A stretch of DNA of 35,987 nucleotides from a bacterium (lineage in GTDB: Bacteria > DUMJ01), in contig DUMJ01000062.1 in the NCBI GenBank assembly GCA_012839925.1, positions 1 through 35,987 of the forward strand, given 5' to 3'. Made by a program: the position numbers and the translations under genes. The notes under the pieces were generated by a model that saw nothing but the letters and a program-made list of their open reading frames with translations, was not told where the DNA came from and did not search any database. This document shows, one piece after another, positions 19,981 to 28,694 of this stretch (positions are counted from its first letter, which is position 1; the number at the start of each line of letters is the position of its first letter).

Positions 19981-20931
19981 TTATTCCCTCTCATAGAGGA
20001 GGAATATCGCCTCCATGGTTTTACTTGCCTCTTTCAAAGTCACCAGAGGCTCCTTATTGTTTGTTACACAATCCACAAAGTGGTCAATCTGGTTTTTCCA
20101 GTAGTCGGATGGACCTATAGCTGGTTTTATATATCTAGGGGATTTCTCTTCTTTATAGATGACGAGTTCATTATTATCAACCTTTAGAGAACCTTTCGTC
20201 CCATAGACCTCTACCCCTATCTGCTCAAAACCCCTGGTTATACTGCTCATAGATAATTGAGCCACACTGCCATCCTGAAACTTTATCGTCCCCAGAAAGG
20301 TATCCTCCACTTCAGTATCAAAGTATAGATTCAGAGGCATACCATCTACAGAAACTATCTCTTTCCCGGAAAACCATAGTATAGAATCTATTATGTGGAT
20401 TCCATCCCTGAAGAGAGTTCCTCCCCAGGCTTCTCTTTTTGTTGTCTTCCACTTCGGATAGAGGGAGTAGTCTTTAAAAGATATATATTTGCCTATTATA
20501 AACAGAATATCCCCTATATCCCCACTGGATAAGATATTCTTAGCTGTTCTGAATGTCTCGCTGAATCTAAGAGAATGGGCAACCATAATTTTAATACCAA
20601 GGGCTTCTGATTTTTCTATCAACTCTTTTATCTCTTCTCTGCTTGTCGCGGCAGGCTTTTCTAAAAGTATAGGTATCCTAAAATCCATAACATTCAGAGC
20701 TATATCTCTATGTGTGTTGTGTGGGGTGCATATACTTATGGCATCAAGTTTTTCTGAATTTAGCATATCTGTATAATCTTTATAGGTTTTAAAGCCCAAT
20801 CGTTCTGCTTCAAGTCTGTTGGATTCTACAGGGTCTGCCACTATTATCTCCGTTACATTCTGATTAGTCATATAATGTTGGGCATGTATTCTTCCTATAA
20901 AACCGTAACCGATTATTCCTATCTTAAGCAT
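19981..20931 (-). CDS. Gfo/Idh/MocA-family NAD(P)-dependent dehydrogenase 1
   Basis: 316-residue oxidoreductase. Rossmann motif IGIIGYGFIGRIHAQHY at residues 3-19, the EKPAATSREE lysine motif near residue 90, and the GGTLFRDGIHIIDSILWF active-site segment (conserved Asp and His) near 170. The family oxidises or reduces hydroxyls of sugars, inositols and aminosugars. The ATG at 20931 has AGGAG 8 bases upstream and overlaps the end of the MFS gene by 8 bases, so translation is coupled. An in-frame GTG three codons earlier is less likely. With the DegT gene in the same operon it forms the dehydrogenase-aminotransferase pair seen in keto-aminosugar and aminocyclitol metabolism. Confidence 0.93.
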   Translation of the reverse strand: MLKIGIIGYGFIGRIHAQHYMTNQNVTEIIVADPVESNRLEAERLGFKTYKDYTDMLNSEKLDAISICTPHNTHRDIALNVMDFRIPILLEKPAATSREEIKELIEKSEALGIKIMVAHSLRFSETFRTAKNILSSGDIGDILFIIGKYISFKDYSLYPKWKTTKREAWGGTLFRDGIHIIDSILWFSGKEIVSVDGMPLNLYFDTEVEDTFLGTIKFQDGSVAQLSMSSITRGFEQIGVEVYGTKGSLKVDNNELVIYKEEKSPRYIKPAIGPSDYWKNQIDHFVDCVTNNKEPLVTLKEASKTMEAIFLLYERE

Positions 20932-22078
20932 TCTCACCACTCCTACTTGAAAAAGTAGCCAATATAGCTGAAATTATGTTTAAAAGAGAAAACGAAATAA
21001 ATGCTATAAATGTTCTCTCAGGGGTAGCCAGAAAGTATCCACTCATAAGCAGAGATACTACCACGCCCAGGGCGTTAAAGGCAAAGATAAATGCCATATA
21101 GTTGGTCCTATCTTCTAAGCCTGCTATATCTGCTATCCAGGCATTTGCATTTACAGATACCGTTGATACCTGAAAACCTAAAAGAGAACCAGCCAGGATA
21201 AATATGTATGGAGATTTAGCGATACCCAGCAGGAAACTTGCAAGTGCGCCAAAGATAAAGCTTATTATAAATGAGAATCTTCTCCCTAAGAGGTCTGATA
21301 TCCTTCCCCCAATTCCACTAAAGAGAGACTTGAGAAGATAGAATGATATTGAGAGGATTCCTATCCATTCTACCCCTATCTCTCTGCTTATCAGGATGCT
21401 GAATCCTCCGTAAACTATCCCGTAAGAGAAAGAGCTTGTAAATAAAAGAATACCAACTATAAATGCCTCTGCCTTAAACATCTCTCTCAAAGAGCTGAAG
21501 TTTATTCCCTTCGATACAACGATATTCTTTAGCTTAAGTCCAATTACAGGTAAGAGTCCTACTATGGGAGGTATCGCAGCTATAAGAAACATGTTACGAC
21601 CACCGAGCAGAATTAAGACCTTATTTAGATATAAAACTCCGATAGCGGTTCCAAGTCCTACTCCGGCATAGAGAGCACCAACTGCCCTGCCATATCTCTC
21701 CCTATCTGTATTATTGAGTAATAGGACTACACCAGAAGTCCAGAAAAGGGCAGAGCTTATACCCAATATAATTGTTGCCATTAAAAATTGCCAGAGGTGG
21801 GTACTTAATGCAAAGATGATCGCATATAGAGAATATCCAACAATACCGATAAATACTACAGGAATCTGTCCGAGAAATTTTTCAAATTTATTGACGAAAA
21901 ACCTGGTTGGGATCTGGGATATGTATATAAAAGCTATTACCAGGCTACTTACCAGTGATGAATATCCCAGACCCTCCAGGTGTGGTATTATAAACGGCTG
22001 AGTGGCTCCTGAGCCTAAAAAAAGGGAGAAGCCTATTAAAAAGTAAATGGCTTCGTTGTTAATTTTAAGTCCCCTCAA
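20924..22078 (-). CDS. major facilitator superfamily transporter
   Basis: Inner-membrane transporter with about twelve helices, 384 residues from the TTG at 22078. The loop RFFVNKFEKFLGQIP after helix 2 and GGRISDLLGRRFSFI after helix 8 are the MFS cytoplasmic loop motifs. The frame is open 39 codons upstream, but that stretch lies inside the aminotransferase gene, has no membrane character and no binding site. The TTG overlaps the aminotransferase stop (TTGA) and has GAGGA 9 bases before it. The cargo is unknown; as part of the operon it could import the substrate or export a product. Confidence 0.85.
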   Translation of the reverse strand: MRGLKINNEAIYFLIGFSLFLGSGATQPFIIPHLEGLGYSSLVSSLVIAFIYISQIPTRFFVNKFEKFLGQIPVVFIGIVGYSLYAIIFALSTHLWQFLMATIILGISSALFWTSGVVLLLNNTDRERYGRAVGALYAGVGLGTAIGVLYLNKVLILLGGRNMFLIAAIPPIVGLLPVIGLKLKNIVVSKGINFSSLREMFKAEAFIVGILLFTSSFSYGIVYGGFSILISREIGVEWIGILSISFYLLKSLFSGIGGRISDLLGRRFSFIISFIFGALASFLLGIAKSPYIFILAGSLLGFQVSTVSVNANAWIADIAGLEDRTNYMAFIFAFNALGVVVSLLMSGYFLATPERTFIAFISFSLLNIISAILATFSSRSGENA

Positions 22079-23274
22079 TCTATCAGTTCCTCTATATTCT
22101 CCTTTACTTTGGTTACAGCTGACAGGATATCGTCCATATCTTCCCTGGGACCCAATAAGACATTCTGAGGTAACCATATCCCCTCTTCGTAGCATGCCTT
22201 CTCAGTTACAGGAAGATATACATCCCTGTAGTTTCTCTCCAGATATGGCCAATCCAATATGGCAGGGAACTTATAAAGTGGGACGTATCCTGTGCTGGCT
22301 GGAATGCCCTCTGCATTTAATGCCTTTACAAACTTATCTCTCTTTACCCCCTTGAATTCATTCTTATTGTATTTGAATATAAAGAGATGGTATGCGTTCC
22401 TTGTAACTCCAGAATCCGGAACCAGCGGTTCAACTCCACCTATCCTCTTCAGTCCCTCTGCCAGATATCCGGCATTTCTCTCTCTTTTTTTCATCTGTTC
22501 TTCTATCCTCTCGAGCTGGACGAGAAGTATAGCAGCCTGAAACTCTGTCATTCTATAGTTCCATCCCAGGATCGGATGGTCATACCATCCTCCTTCTTTT
22601 ACCCTTCCGACATTCATCAGTGACCATGCCATATCGGCAAACTTCTTATTGTTAGTTGTAACGATTCCACCTTCTCCTGCATTTATATTCTTTGACGCCT
22701 GGAAACTGAAGGTAGCCATATCTCCTATAGACCCAACCTTTGCCCCTTTCCACTCTGCCCCATGGGCTTGGGCAGAATCCTCCAGCACGAGGAGGTTATA
22801 CTTCCTTGCTATCCTCATAATCTCATCCATATTGGCAGGGCAGCCACCTATATGAACAGGAATTATAGCCTTTGTTTTTGCTGTTATAGCAGATTCTATC
22901 TGTTTTGGGTCTATATTATATGTATCAGGGTCTATATCAACAAAAACGGGTTCTGCTCCTACCAGTATACAGGCACTTGCAGTAGCTATAAAGGTATATG
23001 CTGGTACAATCACCTCATCCCCTCTGCCTATCCCCATAGCTCTTAAAGCTATCTCCAGAGCGGCTGTTCCATTTACACAGGTAACACCAAATCTGGCTCC
23101 AACAAACTGACTGAACTTTTCCTCAAACTCTTCATTCTTTTTGCCAGATATTCTACCCCATTCTCCACTCCTTAAGACCTCTATTAACGCATTCTCTTCT
23201 CTCTCATCAAATACAGGCCACTTTGTAAATGGCTTTGTCCTGACAGGATTACCACCTTTTATAGCCAACTTCAT
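22075..23274 (-). CDS. DegT/DnrJ/EryC1/StrS-family aminotransferase 1
   Basis: PLP-dependent aminotransferase of 399 residues acting on keto sugars or ketocyclitols. The fold signatures are VNGTAALEIALRAMGIGRGDEVIVPAYTF (phosphate site), LEDSAQAHGA (D166 binds the pyridine nitrogen) and the PLP lysine K195 in FSFQASKNINAGEGG. The ATG at 23274 is chosen over a GTG-type start five codons upstream because GGGAGGT precedes it by 6 bases. It lies 2 bases after the isomerase gene. In related pathways this family installs 3- or 4-amino groups in nucleotide sugars or makes scyllo-inosamine; absence of nucleotide-sugar genes here makes a catabolic or small-molecule role more likely. It differs clearly from the second copy at 28695. 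Confidence 0.93.
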   Translation of the reverse strand: MKLAIKGGNPVRTKPFTKWPVFDEREENALIEVLRSGEWGRISGKKNEEFEEKFSQFVGARFGVTCVNGTAALEIALRAMGIGRGDEVIVPAYTFIATASACILVGAEPVFVDIDPDTYNIDPKQIESAITAKTKAIIPVHIGGCPANMDEIMRIARKYNLLVLEDSAQAHGAEWKGAKVGSIGDMATFSFQASKNINAGEGGIVTTNNKKFADMAWSLMNVGRVKEGGWYDHPILGWNYRMTEFQAAILLVQLERIEEQMKKRERNAGYLAEGLKRIGGVEPLVPDSGVTRNAYHLFIFKYNKNEFKGVKRDKFVKALNAEGIPASTGYVPLYKFPAILDWPYLERNYRDVYLPVTEKACYEEGIWLPQNVLLGPREDMDDILSAVTKVKENIEELID

Positions 23275-23276
23275 AT

Positions 23277-24110
23277 CTATACCTCCCATCCAATCTCTTT
23301 TAATGTATTCTTTAACCAGATAAAACCCTTCTTTAAACCAATCTTTGGATCTTCAATCCCCTCATACTCTATACAGAGTGGATTACTGTAACCATTATCT
23401 TTAAGTTCTGTAAGGAATAATTTTAAATTTATCTCTCCCTCTCCAAGGGCTAGCGATATATAATTATCCCTGATTCCATTTTTTGTACTCCCATCTTTCA
23501 GATGGGTATGAACAGTGTATGGAGCAACTAACTTAAAAAACTCTTCTATATCCTCAAGCTTATTACCATACCAGTAATAGTTAGACGTATCCACTGTAAG
23601 CCTCAGATAATCCGAGCCAACCCCTTCAAGGATATCAAGCTCAACTCTGGCATCATTGGTTATCTCACCATGGTTCTCCAGCCCTAAGATTATTCCGAGT
23701 TTTTCAGCCCTCTTAGTTGCCTCTTTAAATCCTTCTATTATCAGCTTTACAGTATCTTTCTTATTTATCCCTTCCTTCACTTCCCCACCAAAAGCCCTAA
23801 CAACTTTAGCTGAGACTTCTCTGGCTAACTTACAGGTATTTTCCAGTTTTTCTATCTGTCTTGCCAATTCCTCTGTATCTTTCTGGACAAAATCGTTGTA
23901 ACCAGAGACAGCAAAGGGCTTAAGATTATATTTAGCTAGCAGTTCCTTTATCTCCGGTATATTCTCAAACGTCATAGGCATACTGTTTTTATGGACGCCA
24001 GGCGATGTGGAAATCTCTATACAGTCAAAACCATTCTCACTGGCATACTGTAAAAACTCCTCAAACGTATACCTTCCCATAGATAAACCTAAGGCTCCTA
24101 TTTCAGGCAT
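23277..24110 (-). CDS. TIM-barrel sugar isomerase/epimerase (AP-endonuclease-2 fold)
   Basis: 277-residue divalent-metal enzyme of the xylose-isomerase-like family (IolE/IolI, hydroxypyruvate isomerase, tagatose epimerase relatives). The metal ligands are readable: Glu in LGLENHGEI, Asp in LTVDTSNYYW, His in THLKDG and Glu in CIEYEG near the C terminus. It would epimerise or isomerise a ketose or dehydrate an inosose. Start: GGAGGTGATATAGATG, overlapping the end of the amidohydrolase gene by 8 bases. Together with the Gfo/Idh/MocA dehydrogenase and DegT aminotransferase it resembles inositol-type gene sets, but no iolG/iolD set is complete here. Confidence 0.9.
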   Translation of the reverse strand: MPEIGALGLSMGRYTFEEFLQYASENGFDCIEISTSPGVHKNSMPMTFENIPEIKELLAKYNLKPFAVSGYNDFVQKDTEELARQIEKLENTCKLAREVSAKVVRAFGGEVKEGINKKDTVKLIIEGFKEATKRAEKLGIILGLENHGEITNDARVELDILEGVGSDYLRLTVDTSNYYWYGNKLEDIEEFFKLVAPYTVHTHLKDGSTKNGIRDNYISLALGEGEINLKLFLTELKDNGYSNPLCIEYEGIEDPKIGLKKGFIWLKNTLKEIGWEV

Positions 24111-24840
24111 CTATATCACCTCCTAAAAGTTTTATAGCATTTTTATAGTACACTGTCTGTTTCTCTTCCACTGTAAGTCCACCACCTTCTACCATACCAA
24201 TAACAAAAGCTGGATTTATGAGGGTAAAATCTGAGCCAAAAAGAACTCTATTAATACCCACTGTATCTATGCTGACCCTTAATTTATCCCTGTCAGCATA
24301 ACTAGAACAGGGTTCAACATATATATTGGGATATGGTCTTACCACATCTAAACATCCGGACCAGGTATCGCCGCCGGTATGCGCCATAATAAATCGAACA
24401 TCAGGGAACTTTTCTGCTAACCTTGCCAGCTGAGTAGACATAGATACGCCCCAGGTATGTATAAGATATATAAGCTTCGTGTTTGAAAAGTATTCAACTA
24501 TCTTAAATGTTTTCTCATCACTGATTGGGACTCTGGAATAAGATGGATGAAGTTTTATACCAACAATCTTATTATTTTCTTTATATCTTTCTACCTCTTC
24601 GATGGACTCTTCAAGATAATTTGGGTTCAGAACCACATAGCCGAGGAATCTATCATCTTCTTCTAAAAAGTTCATTAAATCTCTGTTACCCTCTCTAAAG
24701 TCATAGACTATGCCTTTTGCTGAAGAGAATACCGCTCTTTTTACATCAAACCTATCCATATACTCCTTAACCTTCTCTGCCTCAAAACTATCAATGGCAA
24801 ACGACCAGAGACCATAATGACAATGTATGTCTATAATCAT
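24103..24840 (-). CDS. amidohydrolase-family metal-dependent hydrolase (intact partner, island 1)
   Basis: 245-residue TIM-barrel protein of the Amidohydro_2 type (PF04909). The metal site is complete: HxH at IDIHCHYG (H6, H8), KLHPSYSRV, IHTWGV, MAHTGG and the terminal Asp in FGSDFTL. Such enzymes hydrolyse C-N or C-O bonds or decarboxylate aromatic or lactone-type acids. The ATG overlaps the stop of the preceding degenerate homologue as ATGA, implying the two are made in equal amounts. Its alignment with that homologue is visible across the whole length (FYDxxEGNxxLLN-type region near residue 50). Confidence 0.88.
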   Translation of the reverse strand: MIIDIHCHYGLWSFAIDSFEAEKVKEYMDRFDVKRAVFSSAKGIVYDFREGNRDLMNFLEEDDRFLGYVVLNPNYLEESIEEVERYKENNKIVGIKLHPSYSRVPISDEKTFKIVEYFSNTKLIYLIHTWGVSMSTQLARLAEKFPDVRFIMAHTGGDTWSGCLDVVRPYPNIYVEPCSSYADRDKLRVSIDTVGINRVLFGSDFTLINPAFVIGMVEGGGLTVEEKQTVYYKNAIKLLGGDIDA

Positions 24841-25556
24841 AATCTTACTCCTACTAAATCCTCTAAGTTTTTATAGAATATCATTTCCTTATCGTCGTCT
24901 GAGAGTGAGCTTTTTTCCACAACATTATAGGCGGTCTCAAACGATAACACTGGAGCACCAGAACCAAATACAAATCTTTCAATACCTATATACCTCCTGC
25001 AAAATTCCAGGGCATCCGGGCTGTTTAAGAGATGGGTTTCTATGTATATATTATCTACCTCCTGAGCTACCGCTATAGCCTCAGAAAGATTTGAGTACCC
25101 TGTACCTGATATTATAACAGGATTTTCTATCTCTTCAGCCAGTATAGATATCTTTGTTATCTCTCCATAACCTCCTGTATGAATAACTACAGGAAAAGAT
25201 TCAGCCTCTATGATATCCAGGACCATCCTGAATGGAGCAAAATCCACGGTCCAGCCCTGCATACGAGGGAAAAATGCTATGGCGAGAAATCCTCTGGAGA
25301 TTAAATCCTCAAGATATTCAATGTCTCTTGGATAAGCCCTTGGATCATAGGTGGCAACAGGATATATATTATCCCTGCCGATAAGATTTAAAGTCTCTTC
25401 GTTCCCCTCCCTGGCATCATAGAAGACTCCCTTTAAGGATAGGGAAAAAGCTCTGGCGTTATAATTCCCCAGTATCCCTTTCAGGGTTTCTAAAGATGTA
25501 TCTAATTTCCTGTAAGGATAAAAGCCAAAGGCTGTATTTACATCTAGTATTCTCAT
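24837..25556 (-). CDS. amidohydrolase homologue lacking the metal site (island 1)
   Basis: 239-residue protein clearly related to the downstream gene (KGVFYDAREGNEETLNL compared with KGIVYDFREGNRDLMNF). The usual metal ligands are replaced: HxH becomes NTAF (DVNTAFGF), KLHP becomes FFPR, the AHTG motif becomes SGTG and FGSD becomes FGSG; only the IHTGG histidine stays. It is therefore unlikely to be a metal hydrolase and may be a non-catalytic partner or scaffold, or a metal-free enzyme. The ATG at 25556 overlaps the peptidase stop (ATGA); an in-frame GTG three codons earlier is less well placed. The open frame is intact and well coded, so it is not a decaying gene. Confidence 0.82.
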   Translation of the reverse strand: MRILDVNTAFGFYPYRKLDTSLETLKGILGNYNARAFSLSLKGVFYDAREGNEETLNLIGRDNIYPVATYDPRAYPRDIEYLEDLISRGFLAIAFFPRMQGWTVDFAPFRMVLDIIEAESFPVVIHTGGYGEITKISILAEEIENPVIISGTGYSNLSEAIAVAQEVDNIYIETHLLNSPDALEFCRRYIGIERFVFGSGAPVLSFETAYNVVEKSSLSDDDKEMIFYKNLEDLVGVRL

Positions 25557-26350
25557 AGATACCACCTTTCAACGGCTTCTCTTGCATCCTTCCCTTTGAA
25601 TATTACCGTCCTTGGGTCTAAGAGTTCAACATCTTCTCTATTCCAGTATCTCTGGGCGTGTTCTGCAAGTAAGAATTCTATCTTAAAAGATACCGGGCTA
25701 TCCAGACTGAGTGGCTTTATAAATCTTGCCTTCTCGGCAGCTCTTTTTAAGCCATCTTTAATATTCCTCTCCACCTCACCCGGTGGTAGCATAATGGCAG
25801 AGGTTCTTGTAAGTCCATACTTGGTTATGGCAGTTTCCACATCACTTACTAGTCCTTTTGCCTCAAGACAAGCCTTATCGTCTCCAGAGACAAATATCAA
25901 TGGTACTCCTGATGTACCGGCATAAAAGGCGGCGATTCCCATCTCTCCCACAGGGATATCATTCAGATATGCACATCGCCAGCTTCTGGAGGACATCGTA
26001 TGGTCAAGAACAGCCCCCTTTGTTCCTGCCATAGCGTGAGCTCCAATTTGAATTAAACCATCAAAATTCGAGGTGAGCAACGGCAGATAATTTGACCATG
26101 GAGACCCCATAACATATCTGGCTCCATTTACAAGCTCTTCATACACAAGATTATAAGCCTGATTAGCTCCATGACCATCCAGGACTATTATCTCTTCTGC
26201 TCCAATCTCCCTCAATGTCTCTACCGCTATATTTACCTCTCTGGTAAGCAATCTTCTCGCTTTCTCGTACATAGGGTTACCAGCCTCAGTCTGAATAGGA
26301 AGTGTAACCCCCTCGACACCTTCTAAATCGGTAATGATATAGAATCTCAT
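25553..26350 (-). CDS. M55-family D-aminopeptidase (DppA-like)
   Basis: 265-residue zinc aminopeptidase. The DppA ligands are all readable at nearly the same numbers as in Bacillus DppA: D8 and E10 (ITDLEG), H60 (DGHG), H105 (GAHA) and E136 (VGEMG), with the catalytic H117 in LDHTMSS. DppA cleaves D-Ala-D-Ala and related D-peptides, forms decamers and is often beside dipeptide importers. It is the first gene of the leftward operon, with GGAGG before its ATG and the promoter at 26385-26412. Its presence suggests the operon's substrate carries an amino-acid or amide-linked group, possibly D-configured, or that the enzyme has been recruited to another amide. Confidence 0.93.
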   Translation of the reverse strand: MRFYIITDLEGVEGVTLPIQTEAGNPMYEKARRLLTREVNIAVETLREIGAEEIIVLDGHGANQAYNLVYEELVNGARYVMGSPWSNYLPLLTSNFDGLIQIGAHAMAGTKGAVLDHTMSSRSWRCAYLNDIPVGEMGIAAFYAGTSGVPLIFVSGDDKACLEAKGLVSDVETAITKYGLTRTSAIMLPPGEVERNIKDGLKRAAEKARFIKPLSLDSPVSFKIEFLLAEHAQRYWNREDVELLDPRTVIFKGKDAREAVERWYL

Positions 26351-26384
26351 AGATCCTCCAGGTAATTATTAAATTTATATAAGA

Positions 26385-26412
26385 ATTATACCTTTACTTA
26401 ATAAAAAGTCAA
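26385..26412 (-). promoter_or_regulatory. promoter of the eight-gene leftward operon
   Basis: Leftward TTGACT (26412-26407) and TATAAT (26390-26385) with a 16-base spacer, 35 bases before the M55 peptidase start. Near-consensus. The nested dyad at 26424-26461 starts 12 bases upstream of the -35 box. Confidence 0.75.
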
Positions 26413-26423
26413 GCTCCTCTTAA

Positions 26424-26461
26424 TTCCAGTTAATTGTCAGAATATTGACACTCTACTGGAA
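26424..26461. promoter_or_regulatory. nested dyad, likely shared operator of the divergent operons
   Basis: Outer arms TTCCAGT (26424-26430) and ACTGGAA (26455-26461) and inner arms TGTCA (26435-26439) and TGACA (26446-26450) share exactly the same axis, between 26442 and 26443. It covers the -35 box of the rightward promoter and lies just upstream of the leftward one, so one bound protein could control both operons. No regulator gene lies beside it. Confidence 0.6.
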
Positions 26462-26473
26462 CGGTGCTATTAT
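26445..26473 (+). promoter_or_regulatory. promoter of the rightward GHL6-DegT-Gfo operon
   Basis: TTGACA (26445-26450) and TATTAT (26468-26473) with a 17-base spacer, and TGC before the -10 giving an extended -10. It is 30 bases before the ATG of the glycosidase. Confidence 0.75.
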
Positions 26474-26502
26474 AACTGTAAATTTAAAAATGGAGGTATC
26501 TT

Positions 26503-28692
26503 ATGGCTCAATGGTGGGATAGACCATTAAGAATGATGCGATGGGACTATATGGATGATTTTTCTAAAATAAGATATGAAGACCTGGAAAGTCTGGCGAG
26601 GATGAAGAAAGAGAAATTACATATAAACTGTGAATGGATCGTGGGAACCCCTGGTGTTTCACCCGGTTTAGGCTATCTGACGACGTTTCAGGCTGAAGGA
26701 TTTGAAAGATATCCTGGCTTTGAAGACTTTGATTCTCTGAGAAGTTATCTCCCATATGCCCATAAATACGGGATAAAACTATTAGTCTATCTGAATATGC
26801 ACTGGTTCAGTTATGACTTCGCCAGGAAGCATCCTGGCTGGGAGCAGATGACCTCAGGTGGAGAGTCATATGGTAGGCTTCATCCTCTCTACGGAAATGG
26901 AACAACTTTCTGTGTTAATTCTCCCTGGAGAGACTGGGCTTTTAAGCTTATAGGAGAGGTTATGAAGACAGGAGTAGATGGGGTCTTCCTGGATGGTCCG
27001 GTAGTATATCCCGACTGTTGTTACTGTGACTCCTGCAGAGAAAAGTTTAGAAGTATTTATGGAGAGGATATACCAGAAGAAGACTGGCAGGACCCTCTAT
27101 GGAAAGAGTTTGTAGAGTTCAGGGAGATGTCTATGGCTGATTTTTTACGAGATGCACAGAATGCCGTCCTGAAGATAAATCCGAACGGGGTTATCTTTTT
27201 AAATGCCGGGTCCTGGCATCCAGGAGGATGGAGAGTGGCCAGAGATGCAAAGAGACTTGCCAGATATCAGAATTTTTCTCTGGCTGAGGCATTCTTCCAC
27301 CCTTCTTCTGGAAGGCATAACCTGTATGCCTCTGCTATGACAACAAAATATCTGAGAGCAACGGGTAAACCGGCAGTAACCGCATTCCACTACTGTATGG
27401 GACCGTGGCACTATACATTTCTGACTCCAGAAGAGATAAAGTCATCGGTCTTTCAGGCGACAGGATGTAATGGAAACATATGGGTGGGAGGCGCTACATA
27501 CAGATATGATTTTAAACCGGAAGGATGTTCCCCTCTCAATGAGACTCTGGGTTTTTTGGAAGAAAATGAAGACATATTTACCGACCTTGAACCGGTAACC
27601 GACACCGCCCTCCTGTTTTCTTCCCAGACGTCTCGATACTATATATCTAGTCTGGGAGAACTTTACAGAGATTTGGGTAGCGGTAAAGAGCAGGACTTGA
27701 TAATTGATATGGGGTCAGGTAAATCTATTATAGACTGGGGTAAGAGAAAACAGGTATGTGAGAATCTTATGGCATATGCATATGAAGGATATTTTACGGC
27801 ACTGACAAGAAACCATATAATGTTTGACATTGTATTAGACGAAGATTTGAATCTAGAAAAATTATCGAAATATAAAGTCTTAATCCTTCCTGATTTTGCC
27901 TGTCTCAGCGATATACAGTGGAGGAGTATAGAGACATTTGTAAGAGAAGGAGGGATACTGATAGCTTCATTTGAAGCAGGTCTATATGATGAGAAGGGAA
28001 ATCCAAAATTTACTGAAGAGAGATTAAATCTTTTTGGTATAAGAGAGATAGAGGAGGCTTTCCCTCCGGTTAGAGGAGAAAATTATATAATCGCTACCGA
28101 AGATTTCTTTGGATTTAATAAGAATAATCTTATAGAGAGGTCTCCATACGCCTTGAAGGTTAAGATAAAGGAAAATATAAAAGCTCCATTCTTCTTTATG
28201 AATCCGCTAGAAGGGGTCTATATGCCAATAAAAGGTATAAGCGATTATCCTGCTGTTATAATAAATAATTCTGGTAAGGGCAGGGTGATATATTTTGCAT
28301 TTCCTCTTGGTTCATTCTATGGGTCAGAGAGGATACCAACCCAGGAGCAGCTTATAAAGTACGCTGTGGAAAACTTGAAGACCTCAGAGATTGAAGTGAG
28401 TGCTCCCCCGACTGTGGATGTTGAAACCTATAGACAGAGGGGGACAGGTCGTCTTATAATACAACTGATAAATAATACCGGTGATATGCAGAGACCTTTG
28501 ACTTATATAAATCCTGTCAGTGATATAGAGATTGCAGTGAGAGATAGCTCAGTAGAAAGCGGGTATACACTGAGTGATAAAAATCCAGTTTCTCTTTACA
28601 AGAAGGATGGTAAAGTATCTTTTAAGATAGAATTGTTAAAAGATTTTGAGGTTATAGTATTGGATTCTAATATAGAAAATAGGAGGTCTTGA
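26503..28692 (+). CDS. GHL6-like glycoside hydrolase with glutamine-amidotransferase-like (trimerisation) domain
   Basis: 729-residue, apparently cytoplasmic protein. Residues 1-370 look like a TIM barrel of the 'hypothetical glycosyl hydrolase 6' type, with LLVYLNMHWFS and the GVDGVFLDGPVVYPD strand whose Asp is a candidate catalytic residue. A class-I-amidotransferase-like flavodoxin domain follows at about 425-620 (KVLILPDFACLSDIQW, FVREGGILIASFEAG), as in beta-galactosidase (GH42) trimerisation domains. A small C-terminal beta domain closes it. A cysteine cluster (CCYCDSC) near residue 170 suggests a structural metal. Start: GGAGG before ATG. First gene of the rightward operon. The substrate is unknown; the context suggests release of an unusual sugar that the dehydrogenases and aminotransferases then process. 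Confidence 0.8.
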   Translation: MAQWWDRPLRMMRWDYMDDFSKIRYEDLESLARMKKEKLHINCEWIVGTPGVSPGLGYLTTFQAEGFERYPGFEDFDSLRSYLPYAHKYGIKLLVYLNMHWFSYDFARKHPGWEQMTSGGESYGRLHPLYGNGTTFCVNSPWRDWAFKLIGEVMKTGVDGVFLDGPVVYPDCCYCDSCREKFRSIYGEDIPEEDWQDPLWKEFVEFREMSMADFLRDAQNAVLKINPNGVIFLNAGSWHPGGWRVARDAKRLARYQNFSLAEAFFHPSSGRHNLYASAMTTKYLRATGKPAVTAFHYCMGPWHYTFLTPEEIKSSVFQATGCNGNIWVGGATYRYDFKPEGCSPLNETLGFLEENEDIFTDLEPVTDTALLFSSQTSRYYISSLGELYRDLGSGKEQDLIIDMGSGKSIIDWGKRKQVCENLMAYAYEGYFTALTRNHIMFDIVLDEDLNLEKLSKYKVLILPDFACLSDIQWRSIETFVREGGILIASFEAGLYDEKGNPKFTEERLNLFGIREIEEAFPPVRGENYIIATEDFFGFNKNNLIERSPYALKVKIKENIKAPFFFMNPLEGVYMPIKGISDYPAVIINNSGKGRVIYFAFPLGSFYGSERIPTQEQLIKYAVENLKTSEIEVSAPPTVDVETYRQRGTGRLIIQLINNTGDMQRPLTYINPVSDIEIAVRDSSVESGYTLSDKNPVSLYKKDGKVSFKIELLKDFEVIVLDSNIENRRS

Positions 28693-28694
28693 TT

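Noticed and set aside
19944..19994. Longer start for SBP 2
   Set aside because: A clear signal peptide begins at 19943 with AGGAGGTG 8 bases upstream; the extension contains that site.
22079..22195. N-terminal extension of the MFS transporter inside the aminotransferase gene
   Set aside because: The extra 39 codons read as polar sequence, lie in another frame of a well-conserved gene and lack a ribosome-binding site.
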